Shown here one piece after another: positions 1-13,700 of a DNA stretch of 64,000 nucleotides. Source of the stretch: Apis mellifera. Lineage: Eukaryota; Arthropoda; Insecta; Hymenoptera; Apidae. The notes beneath the pieces were generated by a model that ran no database searches, had not been told where the DNA came from, and saw only the letters and a list, made by a program, of their open reading frames with translations. The DNA lies in NCBI RefSeq assembly GCF_003254395.2, contig NC_037647.1, positions 7,829,925-7,893,924 of the forward strand, in the 5' to 3' direction. Made by a program: the position numbers and the translations under genes. The first letter of the stretch is position 1. Each line of letters begins with the position of its first letter.

Positions 1-2529
1 GTCAAAAGGAAGGAAGATTTTTAATTTTTTTTTTATCGAGAAAAGTTTCTATCGGAGTGGAAATATCGGGGGAAAAAAAATTGGGGAAATTAACTCTAAT
101 TGTGGCGTGGAAAGTAACGTTTCAAACGCTGGCAAGGAGTATAGTCTCTTTACCAGAATCTCGATAATCGCAGCGATATTAGAGGGCCATTCCCAGTTTC
201 CGGGAAGATTTACAACGCGGGCCCCCTTTTTGCGCAGCGCTGTGCAAAAAGTAGCGCAGAATTTACGGCCGGCTTTATTGCCTTCCAACCGCGTTCCTTG
301 GCCGGGAGAGACGTGTACGTGGGAGTAAGGGGAGAGGCAAAACGGTAAATTACCATCGAACTTGGGGGCAACTGTCCGTTCCGCAACAATAACATTAGAC
401 GTACGACTCGATAAATAAAAAATTGCCACGGGTGCCAACTTTTGATCTTCCAACAATTCTCTCTCTCTCTCTCTCCAACAATTCTCTCGATTCTTTTGTT
501 CAACGTACAAGCTTGTTCCCTTCTTCTCGTCGAAAGAATTTTCTAACATGAAAAAAAAGAAAAGAAAAGAAAAGACACGTTTAAGAATTTCAGAAATTCG
601 ATGAAAATGTTGAAAAACTTCCCAAAATTCTCTTTCCTCTTTTCTCCCTCGAGAAAAAGAAGATGTAATGAATAAGAGGAGAGAGAGAGCATCGAGAGCA
701 TTGGAAATCGAGAATGTTTTTCATCGTACGATTGGGCGGCGCGTTTGTGATCCTCATTAGCCGGGATCGAAAACCGCCTCGATGCCTATAACACGAGCGC
801 GAAACGTTGCTTGATGGCGGGGCATCGAGCGGGGAAAAAAAGGACGAGTCGCGGGTGGATGGAAGGCGTATCAATTGTATCGGCGCATTGTTGCTCGAAC
901 GGAACGGGTAGATGAGTTTCGCTCAAAGATGCTTTTAGTCATTGTGGGGGCCTCATTCTCCGTGCACGAAATGGGCCGAGGATCGATTCGACTAATGTTA
1001 GCCGTCCACACATCCAACGATCCCCTTTTCGGATCGGAGCCCCTTCTCGATCGAAAAGCGATAGAAAAACGGTGATCACGATTGAACGAGCGGACGCGTA
1101 AATAATGGAGAGATGATCGATTTTCGGAAGTCGGTTGTGCGACTAAAGGATGCTGAGGTAAAGGAGTTTAACTTTCCAGTCGAAGGAACGAAGAATTTTC
1201 TGAAGAGAAAGAAACAAGGTTGTATAAGAAATATAGAACTTTTTAGCCAGATTGTCTTTCGTTTGTTTCTTCCTTTGAACTCTCGTTTCTTCTATTAATT
1301 TCTTTTCTCTTACACTTTGCTGTTAATCAGAGATTCTATTACATGATCATACAATTGTGAAATTCGGATCAATATTATATCAGAATGCATAAATAATTTG
1401 AAAAAAAAAAGAAAGAAGAGAAAAGAGGATCTCAAGTTGGACAGAGGATTCGAGTTTGAAAAATTGTTACGTCACAAAAATCTGGTCGAAAGTTTTCTCT
1501 ACGTGGCGTAAGGGAACAAAGAGAGACGCACACCTTTCGTAAGCAATCATCTTTCGCACTTTTCACTCTCCACTCGAAGATTTTTCGCCACGGCACGAGG
1601 GGGGGAAAAAATCGTGTTGTCGCCAGTTTAGGAAGCTTTTCTCGGGCTGCACGCGCGAGGCAGCGCGTGCTGTACGCGCGCGTGAAGGAGTGGCAAGCAC
1701 TCGGAGGAAACATCTGGCCCCATCTACTCGCCAAAGTCGAGTGGAACTCGAGGCGAAGTGGCACTCCAAGTGGAAAAAAATAGAAAGCGTTTCCACGCTT
1801 TTGAGCTTCCGACGCGCGAAACTGACGACGCGGAAGATCGGTTTCGAGGGATTGCGCTTCGTCGCGAGGCCGCCGTTCCTCTCCTTCCGCGCCCTCCGTT
1901 CTTTTGTTCCTCCCCTTTTCGCCTCGAACTGCTCGAGATGTCTAATAAACGTTCCTAAGTCGAAGCTCGACTCAACGCGCTATTCAACGACGATCCTATT
2001 TGCAAACACTTGGCCATCGACTCGCGCGTTTAATCAATTTGTCGGCCAATCAGAGATGATTTACAAGTTTTAGAAAATTCTCTTTCATCTCGATTCGAAT
2101 TTTTTCAAACGAGATAGAATTCTAAAGAATATACATCTTCCTCTCTTTAACGAGAAAACGAGAATGCAACGTTGAATCCGAGTTTTGTAAGATCGATCAA
2201 TTCTTTGATGAAATACTCTTCTGCTACGACGAATCTCATCTTCAAACGTGTACTTATTGAATCTCTCAATACAAATTCGACGCAACTAAAGTAACTTTAT
2301 TAGCCGTCTTTCTCGTCAGAGTCGAAGGAGTTGATTCGAGGAAAAGAAAGAAGGAGAGAAAGAAAGAAAGAGAAAACGTAGAACAAACGAATCGAAAGCT
2401 TTCTGCCGCGGAATACGAAATTTATCGCATGCGACGTTTTTCGGGGTGGCACGCGTGTCGAGCCTAAGCACGAAGTCGGGTTTCGCACGTATGCGTGTGC
2501 CAATGCCAAGTGAATCCCGATGGCGCATA
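1..2529. other. Non-coding, no gene seen
   Basis: Mixed AT-rich and CpG-rich sequence with a CT tract near 458-475 and purine-rich runs. Open frames on both strands overlap one another and are low-complexity (Ser/Arg/Phe-rich). I recognise no protein, RNA or transposon. Confidence 0.6.
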
Positions 2530-2640
2530 TACAGAAGGGACCCCCCGCGAATGGGCGTTCATTGTCGCGGTTGCTTACGGGGGTTCGCGTCCCGTTCAAT
2601 GCGCCTTCTCTCCCCCCCTTTCCCCTGTTCCCTCCAATTT
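2530..2640. repeat. GC-rich duplicated module, copy A, with ZIC/Opa-like site
   Basis: Three ordered blocks are shared with 3105-3240: GGGACCCCCCGCGAA.GGG, then CATTGTCGCGGTT.CT with CGGGGGTTC, then TTcAATG.gCCTTCTC. The first block contains GACCCCCCGCG at 2539-2549, close to the core GACCCCCCGCTG reported for ZIC/Opa binding sites. No coding frame with recognisable content covers it. Confidence 0.6.
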
Positions 2641-3104
2641 CGCCGGCGATCCGGAAAAGGGTGCGTGACGAAACCGACGAATTTCGTCCCAATTTCGAAT
2701 CCAATTCTCCCCCTAAATTCGAATTTATCAGATATCGGGATTAAATTAATCGCCGCTTATTTCACGCGAGGAAATTTTACCGAATTTCGTTGAAAATTTC
2801 ATTTTTTTTTCTTTCATTGGCTTTCGATTCGAGAAGCTTTCCTTTCGAATCGAAAATTTGTCGAATCTTTCGCATTTTTTTCTTTTTTTTGGAAACTTGT
2901 CCGCATTTCGCGAATTTTTCACGAAATTTCCGTGATATTTTTGGATCGAGTTTGGACAGAAGATTGGACAACAATGCGCGCGAACTTCTTTTTCGAGGGA
3001 CTGGATCGCGGGGCTGGTCGATTTTTCAAGCGATCGCCAACCGAGGGTGGATGGAACGCGAAAACGTGGAAACGAACGCGTCGATCAAATGACCAGTAGC
3101 AGAC

Positions 3105-3240
3105 AGAGAGAGGGACCCCCCGCGAAGGGGGTACACGGTGGCCGTGGAGGAGGTAGGGGGCTCGTGGCGGGTACCATTGTCGCGGTTCCTCGCGGGGGTT
3201 CCTCGCGATTGAATGGCCCTTCTCCCTGGGAGGCATCGCG
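3105..3240. repeat. GC-rich duplicated module, copy B, with ZIC/Opa-like site
   Basis: This is a diverged direct copy of 2530-2640, about 575 bp away, with about 50 bp of extra sequence between the first and second shared blocks. GACCCCCCGCG lies at 3114-3124. CATTGTCGCGGTT lies near 3175 and a TTGAATGGCCCTTCTCC block near 3210. The site is retained although the surrounding sequence has diverged. Confidence 0.6.
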
Positions 3241-4150
3241 ACGCCCGTTTTCGCTCTATAATTTTAACAGCCGAGTCGATGATTTCGCCTCTCGGAGCGA
3301 GCGCGCGAATACTCGCTCGCTCTCCTTTCTTTCTTTTCCCTCCCCTTTCTCTCTCTCTCTTCTTTTTTTTTTTTGCTTTTGCTTTTGCAACCAGGGCTCT
3401 CGCAAACAACTGCCGTTAAAGGCCACCTGGTTGTTCTAAGCCGATCGAACAGAAAATCACATACGTAGTTCCTCCGCCTTGATCGCCACCCAGAGCAGGC
3501 CAGTATCCGTCCAATCGGATTGTGACTGACCAAATGTCCACGGATTCTGGATATATGCAATTATCGCCACGATTCCATCAAATTTTCATGCTTGGTATTC
3601 TAAAGTCGATGAAAAATCGAAATGATCGAGCAATAAAGCGGAGAATAAACGGAAACATATTCCAAATTTATAAGTAGAATGAAGAAACGATAGTGGAATT
3701 ACAAAAGTACCTTTCTGTTTCTCTAAATCAAAGAAATTTGCCTATTCGAAAATTCGAAAAGCTTCGTTAGAAGAATTAACTTTCGACAACTCGAAATAAA
3801 AGTCGAAGCTTACGGTTCACTATGAATCAACTATGAACCGTCAATCTCTTCCAGAGAAGCGAGATCTCCTCGACAGAGCGAGGAGCCTCCTGTCCCGACA
3901 AGATGGCGCGGGGGATCTTTCCATCCGCCCTCGTGACGGCTCCACCCTCGCTCAACCGTCGATTAATTAGGGGTTTGCGGGCGGTTATGCGCATTGGCCG
4001 AGCACAGGAGTGCTCTCTCTCTCTGTCGAGTGGTTCGCAGCAGCAGTCGTGGAGGACCGTGGCCACGGAGCCAGGCCACGGAGTCACGGAGGTTTCGTTT
4101 AGCGATCATTACGCTTTTAGCACTCGTGTTCCCGCCCAGTGTACTACGGG

Positions 4151-4167
4151 GCGCCCCCTAGCGCGGC
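4151..4167 (-). promoter_or_regulatory. CTCF-like motif
   Basis: On the minus strand this reads GCCGCGCTAGGGGGCGC. It fits the core YAGRKGGCRS of the CTCF consensus fully and misses one upstream position. CTCF and this motif are conserved between flies and vertebrates, and bees have the protein. Occupancy is inferred from sequence only. Confidence 0.4.
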
Positions 4168-7100
4168 AGGAATAAAGTAAGGGAGCCAAAGGACCCCCCA
4201 TCTCGCCTTTATCCACTATGGAGAACCAATGGGGGCACCCGGTGTCGTGCTCGCTGTGCAATCGGACGCACAGAGAGTATGTGGGACACGGTGTTCCCCG
4301 TATGTCGTCCGCTCTACCCCCCACGTGCACGTGGTCCCGTAACTTACCCCTCCTCCTCCTCCCCAACCCTCCTCCAACAGTCGGGCCCGTCTAAGCGAAA
4401 ATAAGTAGCTATCGCGTGCCGCCGATCGAGAGGGAAATAAAATCGGATCGAGAGTGCCGATTCCCTCGACCTCTTTGCTTCGTTCGTATTCGGGCACGCG
4501 ATCACGATTCTCGAGATCGTCGGCTCGAATAATGTGTTTGGCCGTTTTCGATTGGATCTCTCCATCGTTTCCTTCCATTTTCCTATCGATAAATCTTCGC
4601 ACGAATATCTATGCTAATTCTGCACGAGCAAATTTTATTCAATTCGTTAATTATTTTCACGAAAATTCGTGGAGCGTTTTCTTTTTTCCCTTTTTTGATC
4701 TAGGAAGAAGATTAAGAATCCTTATTTCTGACGACGACGTACGTAGCGGGTTGGAAAAGTTTGGAATCGAGGGACGGGATACGGAGAGAGAGAAAAGAAA
4801 AGGGGAGTGGATGGACGAGGGGGAGAGATGGAATCACGGTGAGCGGGCGTGTGCGATCTCTCCTGTGAGAGAGCCCACGGGTCACTAACTAAACCAATGA
4901 GGCCGTGCTGAGATTAAATAATTCATGCTGCGAGTGTAATCCGCAAATTTGTTTGGGATTACGTGTGCGCCGCGTTTGCGCCGCGTGCGGTCAAACAATG
5001 GCTATCTTTCACTCCCAACTGCCGTGTCCCATCCTTTTTTTAATCTCTCAATTAAAACGGACCTTCGCCATCCTTCGCCCTCTTTCCCCTATCTTCGTAT
5101 AATATACGAAGCAAACTTTTATCAATTTTCAAAAACTTCTGTATTCGGAAGCGACGAGATCTCACCGACAAAATTCCTCTTCCTCCCTTTCTTCTCTTTC
5201 TCTCCGCTCTCCACGAAGAGATATTCAGAAATTTTCTCTCCATGTGGAAAGGGTGGAATAAAACTCTTGGAATTCGAAGAAAAATATCGTAATTTCGAAG
5301 CAGGTTGTTGGGACACGTGCGAAAGGGGCGAGAAAAAGTCTCTGCTTTCGCCCCGGGGACATTTTTTCGACCCTTTCGGGCGACGGTCTCTCGTCGTATC
5401 GCCCACGCTTACATCTTGATTCGCGGCTGCTCGTGCTATAAATTATAACCCATGCCCTTCCCTCCTCCTCTCTCTCTCTCTCTCTCTCCCGCTTCCCCTC
5501 TCTCTTTCTTTTCGCAGAATTTTACGATCGAGCCGCGTATTATGTGGGGCGAAAATTTAATGGCATCGCGTACGTCCCCCGCGAGAAATAGCTGGCCCGT
5601 CGAAAGAAAGAACGAAAGCCGTACGAAGAAACATCGACGAGAGGAGGCTCCAAAACGAACGTAGCCGTACATTCTTGGAAATCCTCCTCGAGAATCCTCC
5701 TCTCTCTCTCTCTCTCTCTCCCCTCATTTTGGTTCTCAAAATTTCGATAAAAATCCTTTCGACGTTTAACATCATTATAAATAAATTTCTGCTACAACTT
5801 CGAATATTTCAAATTAAAAAAAAAAAATTAAATTCCACGTTATAATAATTTCATTCAATTTCCCCTCTCTTCTCCTGATAATTCCTTAATCATCTCTTCG
5901 AATGAAAAAAAGGTAAAAGGAAGCTCTCTCTCTCTCTCTCTCTTCTTCTTCTTCGAAAAAGAAGAAAGAAACAACTGCAGGCCATTCGTTTCATTCGGGC
6001 GAGCGCCGCACCTTCGATCCTCAATTCAGGAGGGAATAAAAAGCATAGGTTCACGAGGCTTCGACTTGAGACACGAGAGTTATCAATGAACGAGATAAGG
6101 ATCGTCGATGAGACTTTCGGGGACACGCACGGATGCATCCCGAGGCATCCTCTCCCCCCCCCCTTGACCTCCCCCGCTCGCCTCATCGCCGCCATCGTCT
6201 AGACATTCTAAATTTGAATAATATTTTTATGAATGAGTGGACGCGCCATAAATCGCCCCGTGAATACTGTGGGACCGGGATAAGGTTAGAGTTGTGCGCA
6301 CGGCCACACGCTAGAGGCCCCCCCCCGGGACCAGGGGGGGAGGGGAGGGAGGAGGGATACCCCACCGTTTATTAATGCTTCGGGATTAAATCCTTCCCGG
6401 ATCGAGCGTGTAACGGAATGACAAACAATGGAAACGATAATCGAATGGATGGAATTCGTGAAACGGAATTGGGGGAACACCTCGGATCCGGTTGTTAATC
6501 AGCCAACCTCTTCGAGAGATTGGTCGCCTCGCCTTTCTTAATTGCTTCGCGGGTGACGAGTCTGTCTGGAATTTCTTCCATTTTACGGAATTATTTACCA
6601 ACGGTTACGATTTTTATATATATATATATTATAGGAAAATACTATAGGAAAATATTTTATACGAATCTATCCTATACTTTCCAATTTCGACGTACGAATA
6701 AATTCGAACTGTTCGATTGGGAAAGTGTGTCAGAGGCAGTGTGATTGCCAGCGCATAAGAATCTTCCGGGGAAAAAGATTCGTTCGAGGTGATGCGTAAG
6801 AGCGTCATAAATATCCCGAGCACAATGATAGATACAGAAAGCAGACACACGCGCGCTCCACCGTGTTCCACCCCACAAAAGGTCCAATCCCCGTGACCCG
6901 TGACTAATAGGCTTATTATTTTATATCGCCTCGCATTTGTTACCGATCCGCGTGTGTACCCGGTCTTCGCGCGTCTCACGTGTTCCAACCGTTTAATGCG
7001 ATGTTTACTTAATCGCGCGGAGAATGGGATTAGATATCTCGCGGCGATCGCCGCATCCCCCCCACCTTCGAGTAGCCTCCGTCGTTTTTTTCCATGCCAC

Positions 7101-10100
7101 ACCCCAATCCATCGTTGCTGAAATCGATTATGCTTTCTGTTAGTAGAAGCGTTCATTTTTTTTTGATATCGACTTTGATAAAGATTAGGCAAATCTTCTT
7201 GAAATTCTTTCTTTTTTCTTTTCAGAGTGTATTATAGAATTAGATCTATTATTAATCTATTATCTTTTTGAGGAGGAAAATTTTCGAAAGGGGATTTTTC
7301 TTCGTTGACTTTCGTAACATTGTGATCAAAAGGATCCAAGATAGGAGGAAGAGGAGGAGGATCGAGTAACAACAGAAGGTTTCAAAAGAGGCCGCTCCAT
7401 TTTCTTTAAGGGATGATTCCTTCGACTCGTTGTTCGCAGCATGCGTGGCGGGGCAATTTTTAGCGCGAGAAGCGCAACCCGAGACAAGATGGTGTTCCAA
7501 TTCGATTTTCCTTTTCCCACGTGCTCTCTCCATTGTCTCCTCCGATTGTTCTCCGACAAGCGGAACGGCCGCCATGGACCTCGTGCCAGCCAAATGTTCC
7601 TCACACGCTCGCTTTCTCCAGGTGCACCAACTATACCAGTTCCTTTAGATTTTTCAATTTCAACGTTTACACAAGTTTTTTCCCTTGCACAACATTGGAC
7701 GCGTTTATTTTTATCCAATCAAATTTTCCAAAAGATTAAGAACTCTCTGATTAATCAAAGTTCAAACTACAGAAAATCTACAAAATCAAAAAAGAAAATT
7801 CGAGAAATTTCTTCCAAATTCCAAATCGAATAAAACATTTCAAATTCTAACCATCTATCGAAAAAGGTTAGAATCAGAATTGATCTTATACAGAAAATAT
7901 TCGAATATTTCTTCAAAGATTCGCTTCTGAAACATTGAACGACGTGGTTGCAAGAGGCCAAGGGTTTTTCATCGGGATTCAGGAGATGGCCGGGGCGATC
8001 AAGCGGCACTTAGCCGGTCGTCTACGCGAGGCGAATCGCGGCTGCGATGAAAATCGAGTTCGCGATCGTTGTCGGGCCGAATAAATCCGGCGAGCATCAA
8101 CGCGCGGCCGAGGAGCGCGGAGCGCGCGTATCACCGGTGCTGCCAGCACCAGCGGCGCGTCGTTGCACCGGCTAAATCATTAGACGTTCGAAAGCACGAG
8201 CCCCCCGCGGTTTCGAGCATTAGTTCATCTGTCTCTGGTTCGCTTCGCAGCCGTCCTCCTCCTCGCCGATCCTCCGATGCCTCTCCCTCCCTCGCCCCCC
8301 ACCCCACCTCTTTCTTATCCTCCTCGCCGGGTTTCGGCCGGTGCTTCGCGCTTAATATATGAATCCCACGCATAGAGGAACCCCGTGGCACCGCGGGGTA
8401 CACCGAACGACATGTGTTCCTCTCCTCCTCTCGCTCCCCTCGATTCGCTCCCCCTCCCTCTCTCCTTTCGCTTCTCTCTCTCTCTCTTTCTTTTTTCTTT
8501 CTAGGTTTGTTAAGTTCTTTCGACTCGCGCTGGAGAATATTCTTTTTTGGAAAATTTCGGTTCAATGGAAATGATCTCCTTCCAGATGGATGAAGAATCT
8601 CACTCCATGTTTTGGAAGATATGGATTCGAAAGAGCGATTCAATATTACGCTTTCTCTATTCGTACTCGATTCTATTTGTTTTGGATGTTGAAGAGGAAG
8701 AATATCTACTTTTTTGGAAAGTTTGGATTACGATATTTCTCTATCCTCTTCAATTCGATTAATCGTTCATCCGAGAAATTATATTTATCCAGAAGGGATT
8801 TTGGATTTTTCTGAGGGGATCTTTTGAAACTTGATATATTTCGTTCCAGTGGAATAATTCAATTTTATCATTATCGGAACATTAATGTATTCGAGAGTAC
8901 ACGTTTCGGGGGACGGGAAAAAGGGATTTATTTAAGAAGAAAGATTTACAATATCGTGACAGGAGACACGATAACGTAACCAGGTCGCGTGATCGATTAA
9001 CGGGGATTCGATGTACGATCGTGGGTTCGAAGCGAGCAGGGTCACCAATCACCCCCGTATGGAAGGTAAGCTCGTGCTTTATGATTGCGTTTGCGACGAA
9101 CGAGAGAGAGAGAGGCCGGGGGGAGAGGTTACGTGCATGTAAACGCGCGCCTTTCAATCTCGTGAGAGGACGTCATATCGGCCGTGTAAACTCGCGTGCA
9201 CCATTTCCAGCGATAAAACGGTTTAATCTCGACTTACCTTGCATCCACGTATTAATAATATTAAACGCGCGTTATAAATACAATTGTTGAAGATTTCTTT
9301 TGGAGATTATAATAACGGCCTTTTATTATTTACCGTTTTAAAAAATTCCACGAGTACATCTGTAAATTTAATGCTACTTTTATCATGTAATTTTAAAACA
9401 CGAATTTGCTATTGTATGTTATCGTTATCATTATTGGACTTTAATGATTCTTTTTTTTGATAATAAATTTTAAATTTGAACGGTAATGTATCAAATAGTC
9501 AAATAACGATCCAGATCCGAGTGTTTCGATCGTTAAGTTAGAGGATAACTTAGGAGTGTTGAAGAAAATTCTGCAACTGGAGGCAAGGATAACGATTTCA
9601 CGATGACGAGGAGAGAATGGAACGATCCTTCCCTCGGATCGGGATGAAAATTTTTCTCGTATTGCGGAGTCTCTTAAATCGTGGAAACGGGATGATTCGA
9701 AATGGCCTTCCATCTTTTTTGCATCGATGAAAAAGGGGATTTATTACGAGGTCGCGGGCGAGAGAAGAGGGGAAAGAACGATAATAGCGCGGAATCGCGA
9801 AAAAAGGGACCGCGGTCAGTGTCTGGTCGAGTGTACGTGACTCACGTCAATGCATCATGTCGGAAAATAATTGTACATGTGGATGCAGGCACGCACGTTC
9901 GACGTAAATTCTTCACGAGTGTACAACACTCGCCGTAAATCGCCAGCAACACGCGGCGGAGCCCTCCTTTTTTTCTTCCCTTCTTTCTTTCTTCCTTTCT
10001 TTCCGTTTTTCTTTTTTTTTTTATCTTTTTTTTATTTTTACCCCTCCGAGGACGTAAATTTCTTCCTTATCGGGAGTAATTTACGTCCACCCCGTCGAAA

Positions 10101-10729
10101 AAAATACCCGCAAATATCGCGCTTTTCCACCCCTTTCCTTCTTTTTTTCTACTCTTTTTTTTTCTCTCTCTCTTTCGAAGAGAAGAAAAGAATTTTTCGC
10201 TTCGCAAGAATAGAATCTCGAAATCCTCGATGATACTCTTTTCCTTGGGAAAATTCTCGCTTGAAAAATCTCCAAAAAACTTTTTTCTTCCTTTTTTAAA
10301 GAGAACGCTTGTCCCTTAAAAAATCAAACTCTTTTATCAAACTTTCCTCGGCCACGATTCTCCCCATTCTTCCAATTTCCACGGTAGAAGAACGAACGAA
10401 CGAACGCTTTCCACAATTTTCTTCCCTCGTTTTCGAAAACTCGCAATCCCGAAAAAGCGTGCCGAAACGAGAAACAAAAAAGGGAAGAAAAAAAAGAGAG
10501 AGAGAGAGAAGGATTGAAACAATAACGCGACTTTGATCTGCAAGTCGGTTGTAAATCACGATCTCGTATAATAAGTCGTATATCACGATTCCTCTTTTTT
10601 TCTCCCCTTGTTTTTCCTCCAAGAGAATGCGGACGACCGACATTGTTCAACCGCTGATCGCTTCTCTTCTAAAGTCGACGTTCGACTTACTCTCCCACGG
10701 CTATCCGCAAAAGTTTCACTTCCGTTTCC

Positions 10730-10757
10730 ACACACACACACATACATACATACATAC
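10730..10757. repeat. Compound (CA)n(CATA)n microsatellite
   Basis: A CA run of about six units passes directly into CATA units, consistent with mutation of one repeat class into the other. Confidence 0.93.
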
Positions 10758-13700
10758 AGGCTCCCATTGCCGACCTTGTAAGGTCCAAACACCATAAACT
10801 TTTACAGCCAGTAGTGGTTTCGTTTTGGATTTCCCTTTCCTACCAGATTTATGATCCCCGCGTATATCCCAGTTCATTTCGATGAAAATTTTACCGCGAA
10901 AAATGTCCTTCTTCCACTTTTTCCTCCCTCTCTCTCTCTCTCCCCTCTTCCCACTCTTGTTTTTTTCCCGACTCTCTCTTTACCCTCCTCCCCATTCTTT
11001 CTTTCTTTGTACATACACTTCAGTTTCACTTTGAAACCAGACGTCAAAAATCCTTTGACTTTTCGACAATTCTTCCTGAGAATGGCAACTTTTTTTTTTT
11101 GCCGTCATTCAAGGTCAAGGTTCTAGGGTGCCTCGCAAAGATATATATATATATATGTATGTATATCTTCATCCTGGACTTATGGAATATTTTTAACATT
11201 TATCATTCGTTAATGCGTTTGTTCTCCTTCATCGACGTACCAGCGTTTTAACCGCTGCACCACACTGTTTTATTGTTTTCGACAATTAGAGAACGTGAAC
11301 GGGGGGGGGAGCGAGAGTTTCAGTCAGAGAAACGTGTAAATCACGATCTGGGGCCCGTCTCGATCCTATCTGTGCCCTATTATGCGGCTGTTGGAGCTCC
11401 AAGGAAATTGAGCGGTCCTCTGCGCAATTTTCTCCAACCCCCCTCTGTGTGGTCGAGGATGGCGAGTGGCGATGGGTCGTGGCGATGTACCGGAGGAAAA
11501 AGTGCGGGGGAAACAGAGAGAGAGAGAGAGAGAGATCGTGGAAAAGAAAAGCGGAAAAGGCAGGCGCGGGCCGTGAAAACACGGGCGTTCGTCGTGTGTC
11601 GCAAAGGGGGTGCTGGTGGTGGACAGGTAAGGAATCTGGGGAAAAGGCGCGGCGGGATCATCATTGTCCAGGCGAGAACTCGGTCCAGCTCTCCAGCGAT
11701 CCGATGAAACGAAGCCACCCAGGATGCTGGCCAACAATGATCTCGACCGAGTCATTCGAGCCATTCCGTGGAATGGAATCACTGTTAATGGCCCAACGTG
11801 CAACGAACCAAAATCCTTTTGTCGTTTTATTGCCACCACAGTTCGTCGTTTCCCCTGGAGGGGAGGGGGGGGAAAGATATATATATATATCGATCTTCTA
11901 TCCTGTGCGCTATTTTTTAAACGTTTTCCTAGAAGAATTGGCCAACTTATAATACGAAGAAGACAATATGGAGAATCTCTTGGGATCGAGAAATATTCTT
12001 GGATGGAAATTATTGACATTGACAGTGGAAGGATGACGATTACGATGAAGGGTTTGAAGAGAGATGAATTTGGAGTGAACGAAATTCGCAGGGGGAGAGA
12101 GAGAGAAAAAAAAGAGCTCCGTTCAAATAAAGTTATTTTCTTCGAGGAACGAGCTCTGATTTCTAAATCAGAATCGAGTTGGACGGAGATAGAGGTAGCT
12201 ACGCGTGGAGAGAGGGAGAGTGAGAGAGGAAGAGGAAACCGAAAGAAACTGGCGCAATGGGTGGCTTGATTATAATAGAGGTATCATTCCGTTGAAACGA
12301 TACGCTTCCTCTTCCCTTCGAATAATTGCAAATGGCGTCCTTTTATGCCGAATAGGGGCGGCTGATCAAAGCCGCGGATAAATAAAAGATAATCATCTAA
12401 TTATTCCATTCAAAACTCGACTCCACTGCTGCCTCTCCACCAGTGCCATTCTCGGGGCTACGATTGCGCTCTCGGTCATTAAGATCATCGCGTTTCTCCG
12501 TTCTCTTTTATTCATCCCCTCCCCGATTCCCGATCATTCGCGACCAAGGTGACGAGGGTGTATGCCGCGATACAATGCGGTCTCGAATTTCTTTTAATTG
12601 TAATCGAATGATAATCGACGTGCGAGATCATCCCATTCTCCTGGATTGTGGGCCGCGATCGATACCGATACCTGTCCTCTTCTCAGTTGTAACGCGTGAT
12701 TCATCACGTGATAGAGTAGACGCAGAGAGAATTGTGAACGAAAAGGATAGAAACGATGATTTAAATATGGAGGGCGCGAGATACATTACGTCACGAAAAT
12801 ACAACGAAACGAAAAGTTTCATGTACAGAAACATTTTGATAAATCATCGTTGGAATCGTTGAGATCGAATTAAAAATTGTGAATCGTCATTTTTTTCTGC
12901 ATTTCTCTCGTATCTTTGGATCATCGCAACGTCTGATCTACGACAAAAAGAAGAAGAATTCCGATGCATTGTTCGCGGAAGGGAAGAGGAGAGGTAACAC
13001 GATCCGGTAACTCTGGATCCTCTGCGACCGAGCACAGGTGAGACGGCGTGTCTCCTCGATTCCCGATAAAAATCTGTCACAGTCGACTGGCTAACGCCGA
13101 ACGACAAGATGCTCGGCTACCTACAGATAAAGTGACGGGGGGGAATCTCGACCGTGTTATTGATCCTCGCCGTTCTTCCCAATTCTACGAATTTCACGCG
13201 GAAAACGAGATTGAGATTTAAACGAAAACCGCATCACGTGAACGAATCAGAGATAAAAAAATCGAGAAGTCAGATTACGTCAATTCGATCTTCTCCACGC
13301 CGTGTCGAGATTTCGACAGATGCGTCTATATCGAGGTTAGGGCCCGGACCCGGTTGAGTGGGTGACTGACTCTCTGGCATTGTCGTTCGCCAAGATATAC
13401 GACTGCTCGTTCCCAGAAACAGTTTATATTCCGGGCTGAGGCCCCGGAGATCGTTATATACCTGACCCAAAAGATCGTGGTCGTCCGTTTCGGAAGCGCT
13501 CAGTTTTCGGATTCTGCGTCCAAGCCACTCGGTCAGGGCCGCTTCCCCTCGCGCGATCAATTTCGAGAACTTACACCTCCTCCTCCACGCGCATAACTTC
13601 GGCCGGCAATTTATAGCGGCCAACCCCGTCCTCGCCGTGGATCCTCGCGGATCGTTATTCTTCCGAGCGGCTTGGAAAACTTGTTAATATTCTCGGTGAA

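Noticed and set aside
11664..12269. 201-codon open frame on the + strand
   Set aside because: It runs through TA and GA tracts (IYIYI, REREKK) and overlaps other long frames on both strands. No recognisable motif.
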